Below, in pieces: positions 8,814 through 19,282 of a stretch of 64,000 nt of DNA; within the stretch, counting starts at the first letter, position 1; each line of letters starts with the position of its first letter. The notes beneath the pieces are model-generated. The model was not told where the DNA came from, searched no databases, and saw only the letters and a list, made by a program, of their open reading frames with translations. This DNA comes from CAVQMC01 sp963713505. GTDB taxonomy: Bacteria > Bacteroidota > Ignavibacteria > Ignavibacteriales > Ignavibacteriaceae. A program made the position numbers and the translations under genes. Location: the NCBI GenBank assembly GCA_963713505.1, contig CAVQMC010000027.1, positions 124,001 to 188,000 on the forward strand, given 5' to 3'.

Positions 8814-9800
8814 TTGAAGAAAAAAATGAGTAGTTACGATAAGACTTTAAAATTAATGAACGATTACGGAAAGAACAAAATACCTTTTCTTTTCATTATT
8901 GATTTTGAACTAAAATCGCCTTTGGTATTTAAACTTGATGAAATTGATAACTCTAAAATAATTTATAAAATAAACGGAACCGGGAATGACAACAATCAAA
9001 TTTCTATTAATAAAAAACTTGAGTTTGAAAAATATCCGGTAAGTTATCCGGAATATAAAAAAGCTTTCGATAAAGTAATCAAAAATATTAAAGCGGGAAA
9101 TACATATCTGCTTAATCTTACATTTCCTACAAAAATAAAAACCAATTATACTTTAAAAGAGATTTTTTACAAGAGTAATGCAAAATATAAATTATTTTAT
9201 GATGATAAATTTGTTGTGTTTTCCCCGGAGACTTTTATTAAGATTTCCGGTAATAAAATTTTTTCTTTCCCGATGAAAGGGACAATTGATGCGGCATTAG
9301 AAAATGCAGAAAACATTATTTTAAATGATACTAAAGAACAAGCCGAACATTATACAATTGTTGATTTGATAAGAAATGATTTGAGCATTGTTGCGGAAAA
9401 TGTAAAAGTCGAGGAATTCAGATATATTGATAAAATAAAAACAAACAATAAAGAACTTTTACAGGTAAGTTCAAGGATTTCCGGTGAACTGGAAAAAGAT
9501 TTTGCAAGTCATCTGGGAGAAATAATTTTTAAACTTCTTCCGGCAGGTTCAATAAGCGGCGCGCCGAAAACAAAAACAGTTGAAATTATTAAAGATGCAG
9601 AAAATTATTCACGCGGTTTTTATACCGGGATTTTCGGATATTTTAACGGAACCGATCTGGACAGCGGAGTTATGATTAGATTTATTGAAAAGCAGGGAAA
9701 CAGTTTTATTTTCAAAAGCGGCGGAGGAATAACATCTTTAAGTGATCCCGAAAAAGAATACCATGAATTAATTGATAAAGTTTATGTCCCTTTTATTTGA
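8814..9800 (+). CDS. pabB: Aminodeoxychorismate synthase component I
   Basis: Converts chorismate plus ammonia to 4-amino-4-deoxychorismate. 328 residues from TTG at 8814, or 324 from ATG at 8826; either fits the short PabB form lacking the full N-terminal domain of TrpE. The chorismate-binding core shows GNTYLLNLTFPTKI, FPMKGTIDA (catalytic-loop Lys), DLIRNDLS, LLPAGSISGAPKTKTVEII, FYTGIFGYFNG and GGGITSLSDPEKEYHE. The GxxxS/PAGSISGAPK block is diagnostic for the superfamily, and the short length plus the following pabC indicates PABA. Its end overlaps the pabC start by 17 bp (translational coupling likely). Confidence 0.94.
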   Translation: MKKKMSSYDKTLKLMNDYGKNKIPFLFIIDFELKSPLVFKLDEIDNSKIIYKINGTGNDNNQISINKKLEFEKYPVSYPEYKKAFDKVIKNIKAGNTYLLNLTFPTKIKTNYTLKEIFYKSNAKYKLFYDDKFVVFSPETFIKISGNKIFSFPMKGTIDAALENAENIILNDTKEQAEHYTIVDLIRNDLSIVAENVKVEEFRYIDKIKTNNKELLQVSSRISGELEKDFASHLGEIIFKLLPAGSISGAPKTKTVEIIKDAENYSRGFYTGIFGYFNGTDLDSGVMIRFIEKQGNSFIFKSGGGITSLSDPEKEYHELIDKVYVPFI

Positions 9801-10390
9801 AACTATAAAAATAGAAAATATGTCTCTTCAGAATATTTCGTTTCATAATGAAAGAATGAATTCTGCAAGAAAAAAATTGTTCGGAGCTAAAGATTTTATT
9901 GATATTGAAAAAGCCGTTCCTGTTCCGGATGAACTTGGAAATTTTATTTACAAGTGCAGGATAATTTACGATAAGGAAATTAGAACTGTTGAAATAACAA
10001 AATACAAAAAGAAAAAGTATTAAGAGATTAATTGCGGTTAAGAAAAACAATATTGATTATTCTTATAAATATTTGAATCGTGAAGTATTTGATGAATTAT
10101 TAAACAAACACGCAAACGAACCGGAAGAAGAAATATTAATTATAAAAAAAGGATTGGTTACAGATACTTCCTACACAAATGTTGCATTGCTGAAAGATGA
10201 AAAATGGTACACTCCGGCGGAACCGCTTTTAAGGGGAACACAAAGAGCAAAATTAATTTCCGAAGGTAAAATAATTGAACAAACTATTCATTTAAAAGAT
10301 CTTCATTTATACAGCAAAATAAAATTATTTAATGCTATGATGGAATTTGATTCCGCCCCGGAGTTGGAGATAAGTTCTGTGGTGATTTAA
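9784..10390 (+). CDS. pabC: Class IV aminotransferase-fold protein, likely aminodeoxychorismate lyase (one frameshift)
   Basis: PLP enzyme cleaving aminodeoxychorismate to p-aminobenzoate and pyruvate. Start chosen at ATG 9784 (MSLLFETIKIENM) within the end of pabB. The first frame runs to 10023. At about 10021 one surplus T shifts the frame, after which KRLIAVKKNNIDYSYKYLNRE continues to 10390. The joined protein is about 201 residues, on the short side for PabC (often 250-270). The PLP-lysine context YKYLNRE is kept, and the C-terminal block TDTSYTNVALLK...PLLRGTQRAKLI matches the class IV fold. The usual Glu of the TES(S)N block is Thr/Tyr here, so activity should not be assumed. Last gene of pabBC. 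Confidence 0.82.
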
Positions 10391-10412
10391 TATTCATATA
10401 AATTATATGTTT

Positions 10413-10563
10413 CTGCGACAGTAATATCGTGACGCCCGAGAGTCTTTATATTCATTATCTCACCTGTTTGTCATGTTCTCACCATGACAACTATTCCTTT
10501 TGCTATGGTGGTACCATGGCAGCCATGGGTTCTCTTGCTCGGTTGTCATGGTCTTACCGTGAA
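10413..10563. repeat. Hairpin repeat family A, copy 2 (long form)
   Basis: Four modules in the same order as the copy at 12110: a CTGCGACAGT... module with CGCCCGAG; TTTGTCATGTTC/CCATGACAA (10467-10491); GCTATGGTGGTACCATGGCAGCCATGGG (two overlapping palindromes, 10502-10529, quoted here only by position beyond its first bases); and GGTTGTCATGG...CCGTGA (10541-10562). It sits between pabC and the decayed propeller gene. Confidence 0.75.
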
Positions 10564-10648
10564 AGAAGTATTATATTGACATTAAATAAATAAAATATCA
10601 TTTTATCAAAAGAAAATAGCTCCATTTATGAAGTTTTGGGGAATTAAA

Positions 10649-12045
10649 ATGATAAAGGAAATTTAATAAATATTTTAATAATCATTTATTATATTTACAT
10701 TTCAATATTGCAAAAATACTACCGAACCTACCGATAATACCTCTGCGGTTCTAACTTTACAAAATGTATCTTGCACTGAAGTGTGGATAGAAATAAGAAC
10801 TTAAAACGTTTTTTTACCATCAAATGTTAAAAAAGTTTAATAATGATAATATTTCTATTAAAACATTAATCTTAACTGCAAAAGATACAGTTTTATATGT
10901 TGATTCACTTTTGCCCAATCAAATTGTATAATTTTACTGCAATAGCATCCGGTACGGAGCAGACAGATACAACGCAATAAATTTGAAGCAACAACTCTCG
11001 ACACAACAAGTCAACGATTTTAACTACCAGACATTTACGAGCTTGGTGAGACTACAGGAAACGGCAAGTCATACTTAAATGATGTGGATATTGTAGATGA
11101 GAACAATATTTGGGCTGTCGGTGAGATTTATGATTATGATTCTACAGGGCTTTAGCAAGACTAGATATAATGCTGCGCATTGGGACGGGGTTAACTGGAT
11201 CACTTAAGCGTATTCCATATTATTATCAGGGACAACCTTTTTATAGATCCCATACAATGCTATTATTGAATTTAACGCAAATGATATTTGGTTTTGTGGA
11301 AATGGTGTGATTCATTGGGACGGACAATCAATATGTACCCGATTATAATACCTACCAATGTTTGGGGTCCGTATCAGATGAACAAAATCTGGGGAAACAA
11401 GTAACAATGATTTATATGTTGCAGGGAATAACGGAAATATTGCTCACTACAATGGAAGCAGTTGGAGCAGAATTGAAAGCGGAACGGATCTTGATTTAAC
11501 AGATGTTTATGGAAATAATAACGGATGAAATATATTCCTCAGGTGTTAATATTTCTGAGGTAAAAGGAGTCATTATTAAAAGGCAATTCAAATCAGACAA
11601 TTCAATGTAATGATAAACTCTGAAAGTAATAACTAATCTGGGGAAAAGTGCGAGTTATTCAGTAAGCTCATATGGCATATACTTGCTACAGTATGGGTAG
11701 ATGGAAAATAATACAGTTTACACCGGTGGTAATCTGTTATTCAGGTACAAGAATAATAGCTGGGATTATGTAAGATCACTGCCGGAGAATTATATAGGAG
11801 GAAACCCCGGAACATATAATAGAGGTTTTATAGCTTCAATCAGGGGAAATGGGTCTAACGATTATATAATTGCAGGAGACAGAAATACACTAAGGCATTT
11901 TAACGGGGTAAGCTGGGAACAGTTGGGATTGCCTTATGATCCTCAAAGTCCAATAGTATGGCGAAGTGTAAAAATGAAAGACAGCACAGCAGTTGCAGTG
12001 GGAGATAAAGGCAGCAATGCTTTTATTATTTTATTAAACAAATAA
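10649..12045 (+). pseudogene. Decayed beta-propeller lipoprotein gene (HWDG/NDIWAVG-repeat type)
   Basis: Pieces of one protein are spread over all three plus-strand frames. In order: a hydrophobic start and lipobox-like C before KNTTEPTDNTSAVLTLQNV (about 10709-10801); KKFNNDNISIKTLILTAKD and DTVLYVDSLLPNQ (to about 10928); YNFTAIASGTEQTDTTQ; SYLNDVDIVDENNIWAVGEI (about 11070-11130); YNAAHWDGVNW; LKRIPYYYQGQPFY; IEFNANDIWFCGNGVIHWDG (about 11265-11325); NKIWG then SNNDLYVAGNNGNIAHYNG (about 11400-11455). A last open part, 11701-12045, holds TGGNLLFRYKNNSW and NGSNDYIIAGDRNTLRHFNG. The recurring NxIWxxG...HWDG units are propeller blades. At least ten shifts or stops fall in 1.4 kb, far more than elsewhere in the window. 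A GGGGAATTAAA ribosome site survives before the ATG. Flanked on both sides by repeat family A. Confidence 0.8.
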
Positions 12046-12109
12046 AAGAGGGAAAAAGGAAAAGATTAATTTCTTCCAATAAAGGAATTTTTTATCGAAT
12101 AAAATTAAG

Positions 12110-12263
12110 CTGCCACAGTAGGAACGTAACAGCCGAGACTTTATCTATTCAATTATTTTTTCCGGTTGTCATGTTCTCACCATGACAACTACTTCCTACT
12201 GCCATGGTGGGCCCATGGCAGCCATGGGTTCATCTTGCTGGGTTGTCACGGTTCTACGTGACT
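12110..12263. repeat. Hairpin repeat family A, copy 3 (long form)
   Basis: Same orientation and module order as the 10413 copy: CTGCCACAGT...CAGCCGAG; spacer with TTTATCTATTCAATTA; GGTTGTCATG/CCATGACAAC (about 12173-12189); CTGCCATGGTGGGCCCATGG and the following GCAGCCATGGG (12199-12228); GGTTGTCACGG...CGTGAC (12241-12262). The GCCATGGTGGGCCCATGGC part is a near-perfect long palindrome. It lies between the decayed propeller gene and the M49 gene terminator. Confidence 0.75.
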
Positions 12264-12282
12264 ACAAAAATACCAAAAGAAA

Positions 12283-12313
12283 AAACCACAGAGAATAAAT
12301 TTCTCCGTGGTTT
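12283..12313 (-). terminator. Terminator of the M49 gene
   Basis: AAACCAC (12283-12289) pairs with GTGGTTT (12307-12313) and inner GAGA with TCTC, one mismatch between. Read on the minus strand, the stem is followed by a T-rich tract (TTTTTTCTTTTGG). It lies 9 bp past the M49 stop codon. Confidence 0.75.
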
Positions 12314-12321
12314 GCAACTAG

Positions 12322-14380
12322 TTAATCTTTGACAGTTAAATAAGAATATTTTTTCCCGTAGTAAAGCATTTGTTTTGTAAAATCATCCGGGTAGGAAATT
12401 TTAACATCAACAATTTCTCCGTCTTTCATAACCGGAGTCAATTCAGGGTTTATGAAGCCTTTATAAGGAGCAATATTTAATTTTGCATATCTCTCCAAAA
12501 CTTCTTTATGAAGCGCCGGATCAACTTTCACTCCGTAAGTTTCTACAATTTCTTTTGCAGCTTTAAAATCACCTTCGGAAGTAATTCTCTGCATTTTATT
12601 TAATAATTGTCCGAATAAATTTCTTAATTCCTGAAAATCATTTATTACAAAATATGTTTTTCCGTCTCTTATTTTCTTTTCAATTACATTATCCTTTTTC
12701 CCTTTTTCATAAACCCATTTTGCAATAAGCTGACGGTTTCTCATATGTGCTTCTTCAATATTTTCGCCCGGTTTTACTCTTCTTAACTGAAGCATTAAAC
12801 CGTTCTTAATGTATTTTATATATTGAGCTTTGTAAGCTTCTTTATTCGGCATTACTCCGATATCAATTAATTTTTGATCCGGTAAATAATATAATGCAAC
12901 AAGGTCTGCCCTGGCTTCTTCAATTGTTGAAGCATAATTTTTTAAAGTTTGTTTCGGAGTTCCGACTCCCGGCAGAATTTGTCCCGACGCATGACCGATT
13001 ACTTCATGCATATCTGTATGAAGATTATCCGTTAAAGTTCCGTATTTTTTGCTTAATTCAACTTCTTCATCAGAATAAGCAAACTCTTTTAATTCGCCTT
13101 CGGATTCCGATTCATCATAAGAATAAACAATATTACCGAGGTTAACGGATTTTGAACCGTAATCTTTTCTAATCCAGGTTGCATTGGGTAAATTTATTCC
13201 AATCGGAGTTGCAGGAGATGCGTCGCCGGATTCAACAACAACCGTAATAACTTTTGCGGAAATCCCGACAACATTTTTCTTTTTAAATTTATTATCAATC
13301 GTTGAGTTATCTTCAAACCACTGAGCCTGTTTACTGATCGCGGCAATTCTTTTGGAAGCATCCAGATCTTTTATGGAAACTATTGATTCGTAAGTTCCCC
13401 TGTAGCCTAATGGATCGTTGTAAACTTCTATAAATCCGTTTACAACATCTACTCTGGAAGTTGTATCCTGAACCCATGCGATGTTATAATCATCCCAGGT
13501 TTTTAAGTCGCCGGTTTTATAAAATTTAATTAGCAATTCAAGAGTTTTCTTCTGCTGATCATTTTCCGCAACCGGAACGGCTTTTTCCAGCCAGTAAACA
13601 ATTTTTTCAATAGCCGGAGAATACATTCCTCCGATCATCCATTTTCTTTCTACAATTTTTCCGTTTTCTTTATCAAGCTGGGAATTTAATCCGTAAGAAA
13701 TCGGTGTTTCATCATTTTTATCAATTTTTTTATTGTAATAATCTTCAACTTCTTTTTCCGTTAAACCGCTATAGAAGTTTACCGCGGAATTTTTAATAAT
13801 ATCAACATTCGGATCTAAATTTACTTTAATTGGAGCAACATCTTTATCAAAAATTATTTTTGAAATTCTATTTGAAAAATCGTCAACCGATTCGCCTTTA
13901 TTTAAGGGAAGTAAACTGCTGTCGCTGCTTTTTATCAAACCAATAAAATAATCTTTGGCGCATTCCGGAAAAAATTTCTTAGAAGCATAATGATGATGAA
14001 TTCCGTTTGAGAACCAGACTCTTTTTGCATAAACCATAAACTTATTCCAGTCGCCGGAATTTTTATCACCTTTGTAGCTGTTCACAATTGCTTCAAGAGT
14101 TTTTCTTACTTCCAGGTTATGTTTGTAATTCTGATCGTAAATTATATCTCTGCCGGAAAGAGCCGCCTGGTATAAATAATAAACCAGTTTTTTTTCTTTT
14201 AATAGAAAGATCTTCAAATCCCGGTACTTGGTATCTTAAAATTCCGAGATCTGCAAATTGTTCGGTTTGATATTTAAAGTTGTCTTTTTTATTCATACTT
14301 GTCTTGTTTTCCTTATTGGATTCACATCCGAATAAAATTAAGGAAACCATAACAAATGCTAAATATTTTATGTACTTCAT
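12322..14380 (-). CDS. Lipoprotein of peptidase family M49 (dipeptidyl-peptidase III-like), one frameshift
   Basis: Putative zinc exo/aminopeptidase of the periplasm or outer membrane. The protein starts MKYIKYLAFVMVSLILFGCESN, a type II signal peptide with lipobox LFGC. The first frame (to 14117) breaks at about 14195; one surplus A in a run joins FEDLSIK to EKKLVYYLYQAALSGRD and the rest, giving about 685 residues. The M49 zinc motif HEXXGH is present as MHEVIGHASG (codon of the first His at 13008), followed by the second motif EEARADLVALYYL, matching EExxAD. Database entries of this bacterial branch are often mislabelled dihydrofolate reductase; no DHFR feature is present. Transcribed alone, with a terminator right after. 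Confidence 0.88.
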
Positions 14381-14507
14381 TGAACACCGTTTTTTGTTTG
14401 ATAATACAAATGAAAGTTTTTAAAATAAGCATTATTCCGTTGGTTTTCCCTTTTTCAAGATGTAAATAGTTTTGCTTGATCCTTTTATTTAACCGTTTGT
14501 ATAATTT

Positions 14508-15119
14508 TTATAAAATTTCTCTTTTCTTTAATTCGTCATAAAGATTTTCATAATCAGTAAAATGAATTGCATCCCAACCCAGATTTTTTGCGGCTTCTGC
14601 ATATTCTTTTATATCGTCGATAAATAAATGTTCTGCAGGAGGTTTTTGTGTGAATTCTTCTGCAGCTTTATAAATTTTTTCTTCCGGTTTAACGGAACCG
14701 ATTTCATAAGATAAAATTAATTTATCGAAGTAGTTTATAAATTCATAATCCTGCCAGCCATATTTTCTGTGAACCGGATCTGTATTGGATAAAAGCACAA
14801 GGGTGTATTTTTCTTTAAGCTTTGGAAGCAGATCAACAACTTCTTTATTAACAGTAAAAATTTTGCTGTAAGCCTCGCAGAAGGTTTCTGCATCTACTTT
14901 ATGATCAAGAACATTAAGCATTTTATTTACAAATTCATCTCCGCTTATTTCACCTCTTCCGAATTTTCTATGAATTTCATAATTGTTTTTATAATAATTC
15001 ATAAAGTATTTTCCTAAACCTTTTTCTACTTTTTCCAGTCTTTCAACAGTTAAATTGTAATTAAAAGGAATAAGAACATTTCCCAAGTCGGATACAATAA
15101 CGGAATATTTTCTTTTCAT
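14508..15119 (-). CDS. HAD-superfamily subclass IA hydrolase (YihX-like phosphatase)
   Basis: 203 residues with all four HAD motifs: motif I SDLGNVLIPFN (nucleophile Asp at about 11; the DxGxV form is typical of YihX-type), motif II LLSNTD, motif III Lys in GSVKPEEKIY, motif IV LFIDDIKEY. A helical cap lies between motifs I and II (about 18-90). YihX of E. coli dephosphorylates alpha-glucose-1-phosphate, but substrate cannot be inferred from sequence alone. No partner on this strand; the 358-bp region upstream has no gene. Confidence 0.88.
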   Translation of the reverse strand: MKRKYSVIVSDLGNVLIPFNYNLTVERLEKVEKGLGKYFMNYYKNNYEIHRKFGRGEISGDEFVNKMLNVLDHKVDAETFCEAYSKIFTVNKEVVDLLPKLKEKYTLVLLSNTDPVHRKYGWQDYEFINYFDKLILSYEIGSVKPEEKIYKAAEEFTQKPPAEHLFIDDIKEYAEAAKNLGWDAIHFTDYENLYDELKKREIL

Positions 15120-15477
15120 TTTCGATTAATATTTTTTTGAATGTTAAAAAACAAAAATAGTATAATCTTGAAGTTTATCTGCTGATCTTTATCAAAATAT
15201 TATTAATAAAAGAAATGATTTTTTATTTGGGAAATATTAGCCGCAAAGTGAATAAACATTCAATTGCCATCAGCTTTAGCTGACGGATATAAGATTATAA
15301 ATTAAAGCAGAAAACAATATTAAAAAATTATTCTTGCTTCTGTATTATTTATTGTTGATCTTTAATTAATCTAATCTCCCATAGTTTTCCAATTTCTGCT
15401 AAATAATTTTGCCGTGATTAGAAGGTATAAAAGAGGTGTTTTTTAAGGGTCTGTAATAAAGAATTATTGAGGGAAAT
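15120..15477. other. Gene-free interval between divergent genes
   Basis: This 358-bp AT-rich stretch separates the HAD gene (minus) from the orphan secreted-protein gene (plus). The only structured element I see is the 36-nt palindromic repeat at 15259-15294. No open frame with a ribosome site, no tRNA and no terminator stands out. It must hold the promoters of both flanking genes, but I cannot place them. Confidence 0.6.
15259..15294. repeat. 36-nt dispersed repeat with CAGCTTTAGCTG core, copy 1
   Basis: Identical over 36 nt to 19283-19318, same orientation. The core TCAGCTTTAGCTGA is a palindrome with a two-base centre, flanked by CCA and CGG that nearly extend it. The two copies bracket the orphan gene, the receptor and its lipoprotein partner (15478-19271). 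Confidence 0.85.
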
Positions 15478-16131
15478 ATGTTTAATAGAGTTATAAATAA
15501 AATACGCTCATTTAAACATTTAATTAGTGAAAGAATATTTTATGCTTTTCTTCTTCTACCTTTCATCATTTCTTTTAGTGAAACTTACTCTCAATATTAT
15601 ATTGATCGGTCAAAAATTGACGAGTTGAAAGACCGTAAAGAAAAAAGCTACATTATTCCTAAATCAGAAAAAGAGAATAAGGATATTTATCTTAGATATT
15701 TTTATTCAACCGGTTATTTTTCTGATGTAAAAATCGGGTTTGATAAAGATGTATATAAAAACGGAGATCAAGTAAATTTAACTTTAAGTCGTGGATATGA
15801 TAATGAAGAGAAAAGAGTAAAAGTGGTTTTCTCTGGACATTTTGCTGCAACTACAGATCAAACAAAATTAGAAAAGGATAATGATGGACCATATTATTTT
15901 TATCTTAATAAGGGAGAGAAAATAAAAATAAAATTAAATTATAATGGAACTGGAGATAATTGTTTAATAATTTATTTTGATATTTTTAATATTGATAAAT
16001 CACCATATGCATATGAAGATAGAGAATATTATATAATATTTCCGAACAGTGATAAAGAGAATTTAAATGGGTTAAAAAAGCGAGAGTCAAGAAAAAGGGT
16101 TCGAAAGTTGACAGGGGGAAAAATTAAATAA
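15478..16131 (+). CDS. Hypothetical secreted or membrane-anchored protein
   Basis: 217 residues, not recognised. A basic N-terminus (residues 1-19) precedes a hydrophobic segment, FYAFLLLPFIISFSETYSQ at about 22-40, which looks like a long signal peptide or N-terminal anchor. The remainder is rich in Lys, Tyr and Asp with alternating strand-like stretches (VKVVFSGHFAATTD, YYFYLNKGEKIKIKLNY, NCLIIYFDIFN), so a beta-sandwich is likely. The tail is very basic (LKKRESRKRVRKLTGGKIK). ATG with GAGGGAAAT ribosome site. Placed 56 bp before the receptor gene, so it may be co-transcribed with it. Lower GC than neighbours by eye. Confidence 0.6.
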   Translation: MFNRVINKIRSFKHLISERIFYAFLLLPFIISFSETYSQYYIDRSKIDELKDRKEKSYIIPKSEKENKDIYLRYFYSTGYFSDVKIGFDKDVYKNGDQVNLTLSRGYDNEEKRVKVVFSGHFAATTDQTKLEKDNDGPYYFYLNKGEKIKIKLNYNGTGDNCLIIYFDIFNIDKSPYAYEDREYYIIFPNSDKENLNGLKKRESRKRVRKLTGGKIK

Positions 16132-16187
16132 GATTAATGCATTAAATTTTTAATAAGTAGTTTGTTTGAATTATAATATGTTATTTA

Positions 16188-18513
16188 ATGTATAAATTAT
16201 TGTTAATAAATTTTATTATTCTTACACAATTAATATTTCCGCAGAGTAGTATAAAAGGCTTTATCGTTGATGATCTTACAGCAGAGAATATTTCTAATGC
16301 TGTTATAGTTATTAATAATTCAAATACTTTTCTCAGTGATTCTACTGGTTTTTTTTCATTTAATATAAAAAACGGCCAATATGAATTAGAAGTACATGCA
16401 ATAGGATATGTAACTAAACACTTACAAATAAATTTAATGGATAAGGATGAAAAAGAACTATTTATAAGATTGACTCCTGAACCTGTATTGATTTCAACTG
16501 TAACTGTCACCGGAGAGCAGTTTGAAAAAGAAGTAAATACAAATACTTATGAATTGAAACCCGGTGAACTCAGCAAAATTCCTCAGGTTGGCGAGCCTGA
16601 TGCATTAAGAAGCATTCAAGCATTACCTGGAGTTACATCAATAAATGATTTAAGCACTTTAGTTTTTTTGCGAGGCGGTAACTTTGATGAAACTCTGATT
16701 TCATTAGATCACGTTCCGTTGTATAATCCTTATCATGTAGGAGAACTGTTTAGTATTATTAAATCCGGATGTAATTCAGCTGGAAAGGTTGTATACTTCA
16801 AATTATCCGAGTAATTACGGCGGATATTTGTCCGGTGTACTGGATTTAAAAACAAAATCCGATAACAATTTTAACGGAACAGTTTCTCTAAGTTTATTAT
16901 CATCAAAGTTATATACAAATATCCCGATAAAGAACAGCAATCTTACTATTGCTGCTCGACGAACTTATTTTGATCTTCTTTCAAAAATATCAAACGCCAA
17001 TTTCCCCTATCATTTTTATGATTTATACGGTAAATACAGAATTAACTTAAGTGATAAGAATCTATTTGAAATAAGTTCTTTATATACACAGGATTCTTAT
17101 GATATTTTTACAGATAAAGAATATAAAAAGTTAGACGGAAGCAAAGATCCGGCTTGGGGTAATTTTTTGTTGAGCACTAAATATTCTCACTTCTTTAACA
17201 ATGAAAACCATTTTAATATAAATTTATACCTGTCCAAAGCTGAACTGAATTCGGATGCCTCTGCACAATATTTAGTGAACCAGGATGGTACGATTTTAAA
17301 TTCTGCGAGCACTGATTCAATCAATAGTCTCTTTATAAACAACAGCATAATAGAATATGGAATTAAAACTACACTTAATTTTCAATTTACCGGACAAAAA
17401 GTAATTACCGGAGTTGAGATTAAAAAAATTAAACTAAAAAATTCCTGGAATGTTAAAGAAAATGATCTTTCGGGTTTATTAAAATATCCATTGCAGGAAG
17501 TGTTTTTTGATTTTGCACCTAACCCTTATTCATCAACTGATAATTTATCTGAATACAGTTTTTACCTGCTTGATAAAATTCAATTAACTAAAAAAGTTGA
17601 ATTAACTCCCGGAACCCGGACTACTTATATACGAAAGTTAAATTATACATTTTTTACACCATTTATTTTAATTAATTACGGCTTTGATAAAAGCACTAAA
17701 TTGAAATTCAGCTACGGTAAGTATTATCAATATTTATACACAATTAAAGATCAGCAGCATGAAGAACTTTATGCACCTTTCTCATCTTATTTTATAACCT
17801 CAAATGCAGCCGAAGCAGAATTCTCACACCACTTTACTGTTGGTTGCGAACTTCAGGATATATTACCGGGAATTAATCTTAATGTAGAATCATATTATAA
17901 ATTAAGAAAGAACTTGCCTTCTTCTTATGCAATAGATAAAAGCATTCATTTAGAGAATGGCTATGCAGCAGGTTTGGAAATATTGATAAGAAAAGAACAT
18001 GGCAATTTCAACGGATGGATTTCTTATTCATATTCCAGGTCTGTAAAAAGCAGTGAGCTTTATACATATTATGCAAATTACGACAGACCGAATAATCTCA
18101 AATTTCTTTTAAACTTTCAGCTTGGCGACAATTGGACAATCAGCGGATTCTGGATTTATTCAAGCGGTTTAACTGCAACGCCTGTAATAGGCAGGTATCT
18201 GCGCGGAAATGATTATCAAAATAATAACTTTGGCTATCCACCTACCGTGGGATATGAAGGAAGAGCTTGGGGTCTAATAGATGGCAGGAAAAATTCTACA
18301 AGACTAAGTGATTTCACAAGACTGGATTTAGGAGTAACCGGCAATTTTTTATGGAACAGGCTCTTGATAAAGCCATATTTGCAAATATTAAATGTCTACA
18401 ATAGTTTTAACCCATATTTTTATAGTGCTAGTGCTAATGATAAAAGTGAAAAAGAAGGCGAAAAAAGAGGTTCATTTGTAATACCAACAATAGGAGTAAC
18501 GGTTGAATTCTAA
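16188..18513 (+). CDS. TonB-dependent receptor with N-terminal carboxypeptidase-regulatory-like domain (one frameshift)
   Basis: Outer-membrane active transporter. Order: signal peptide (MYKLLLINFIILTQLIFPQ); CarboxypepD_reg-like domain at about 21-105 (SIKGFIVDDLTAENISNAVI, DSTGFFSFNI, VHAIGYVTK); plug domain (DALRSIQALPGVTSIND, LVFLRGGNFDETLISLDHVPLYNPYH); then a 22-strand-type barrel ending VTVEF. The plug is cut at about 16760: the first frame ends at 16814, and removing one A from the AAA run joins LFSII to NPDVIQLERLYTSNYPSNYGG, the normal plug end. About 775 residues in total. It overlaps the following lipoprotein gene by 11 bp. Substrate unknown. Confidence 0.9.
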
Positions 18514-19271
18514 GATTAAAATAATTGTTTTATTATCATTTACCTCTGTAGTAATATTTAATTGTTGTACAAATCTAAATGATCCCGGTACGCCTGAATA
18601 CAAATACAGCTTACTTTTTAATCTTAGTAAAAACTCCGATAAACAAAAAATATATATTTACAACATTTCAAGCCTTGAAGATTATCAGTATGGATATTTG
18701 AAAGAGTATGATAAATATTTCAAAACCGGTGCTGAGATTACCCTGGAATCAAATGGAATAATCTATTCCAATTTTCATGTTGAAACAGACACACAGGGTG
18801 TTAGATACTATACTAGCGATAATATTGTTATTAACATTGGACTGGAATATAAGTTAAATGTAAATATAAATGGATACATAATTAAAGGGATAACTAAAGT
18901 ACCTGGAGATTTTAATATTATTTCACCGGCTGAGAATCAGGTAATACATTACACAAATAATCAATTAAATATAAATTATAAATGGAATCAAAGCAGCAAT
19001 GCATCCATATATTTATTAAATGTTATTACCCATTTACATACAACGGAATTCAAATAGATTATGACTATTATTTGATCAAACAGTTTCAGATACAACATAT
19101 AAATTTAATAGTTATTATAAACCTGTGGATACCTTATATACAACAATAGTTGCTTACGACATTAATTATTATAATCATATTTATAGTGGAATAGGAAGTT
19201 CTGGCATTCATGGAGCGTATGGATATTTTGGTTCTTCGGTTAGTAAACAAATTAAAGTTATTATCAGATAA
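18503..19271 (+). CDS. Lipoprotein partner of the receptor, DUF4249-like (two frameshifts)
   Basis: Starts at TTG 18503 inside the receptor stop region; MNSKIKIIVLLSFTSVVIFNCCTN is a type II signal peptide with Cys at 21/22. The first frame ends at 19057. The sequence continues after shifts at about 19030 and 19065 as PFTYNGIQIDYDYY and LFDQTVSDTTYKFNSYYKP. It finishes at 19271 with SGIHGAYGYFGSSVSKQIK, a Gly/aromatic ending typical of DUF4249 lipoproteins. Those are coded next to SusC-like receptors that lack SusD. About 255 residues joined. Family assignment is by overall pattern and context, so moderate. Likely a surface lipoprotein acting with the upstream receptor. Confidence 0.65.
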
Positions 19272-19282
19272 TAATCACCGAT

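Noticed and set aside
8121..12263. CRISPR array
   Set aside because: The repeats are palindromic modules kilobases apart without regular spacers or cas genes.
12322..14380. Dihydrofolate reductase, a label often given to this branch
   Set aside because: HEVIGH and EEARAD zinc motifs define M49 peptidases; no DHFR fold motif is visible.
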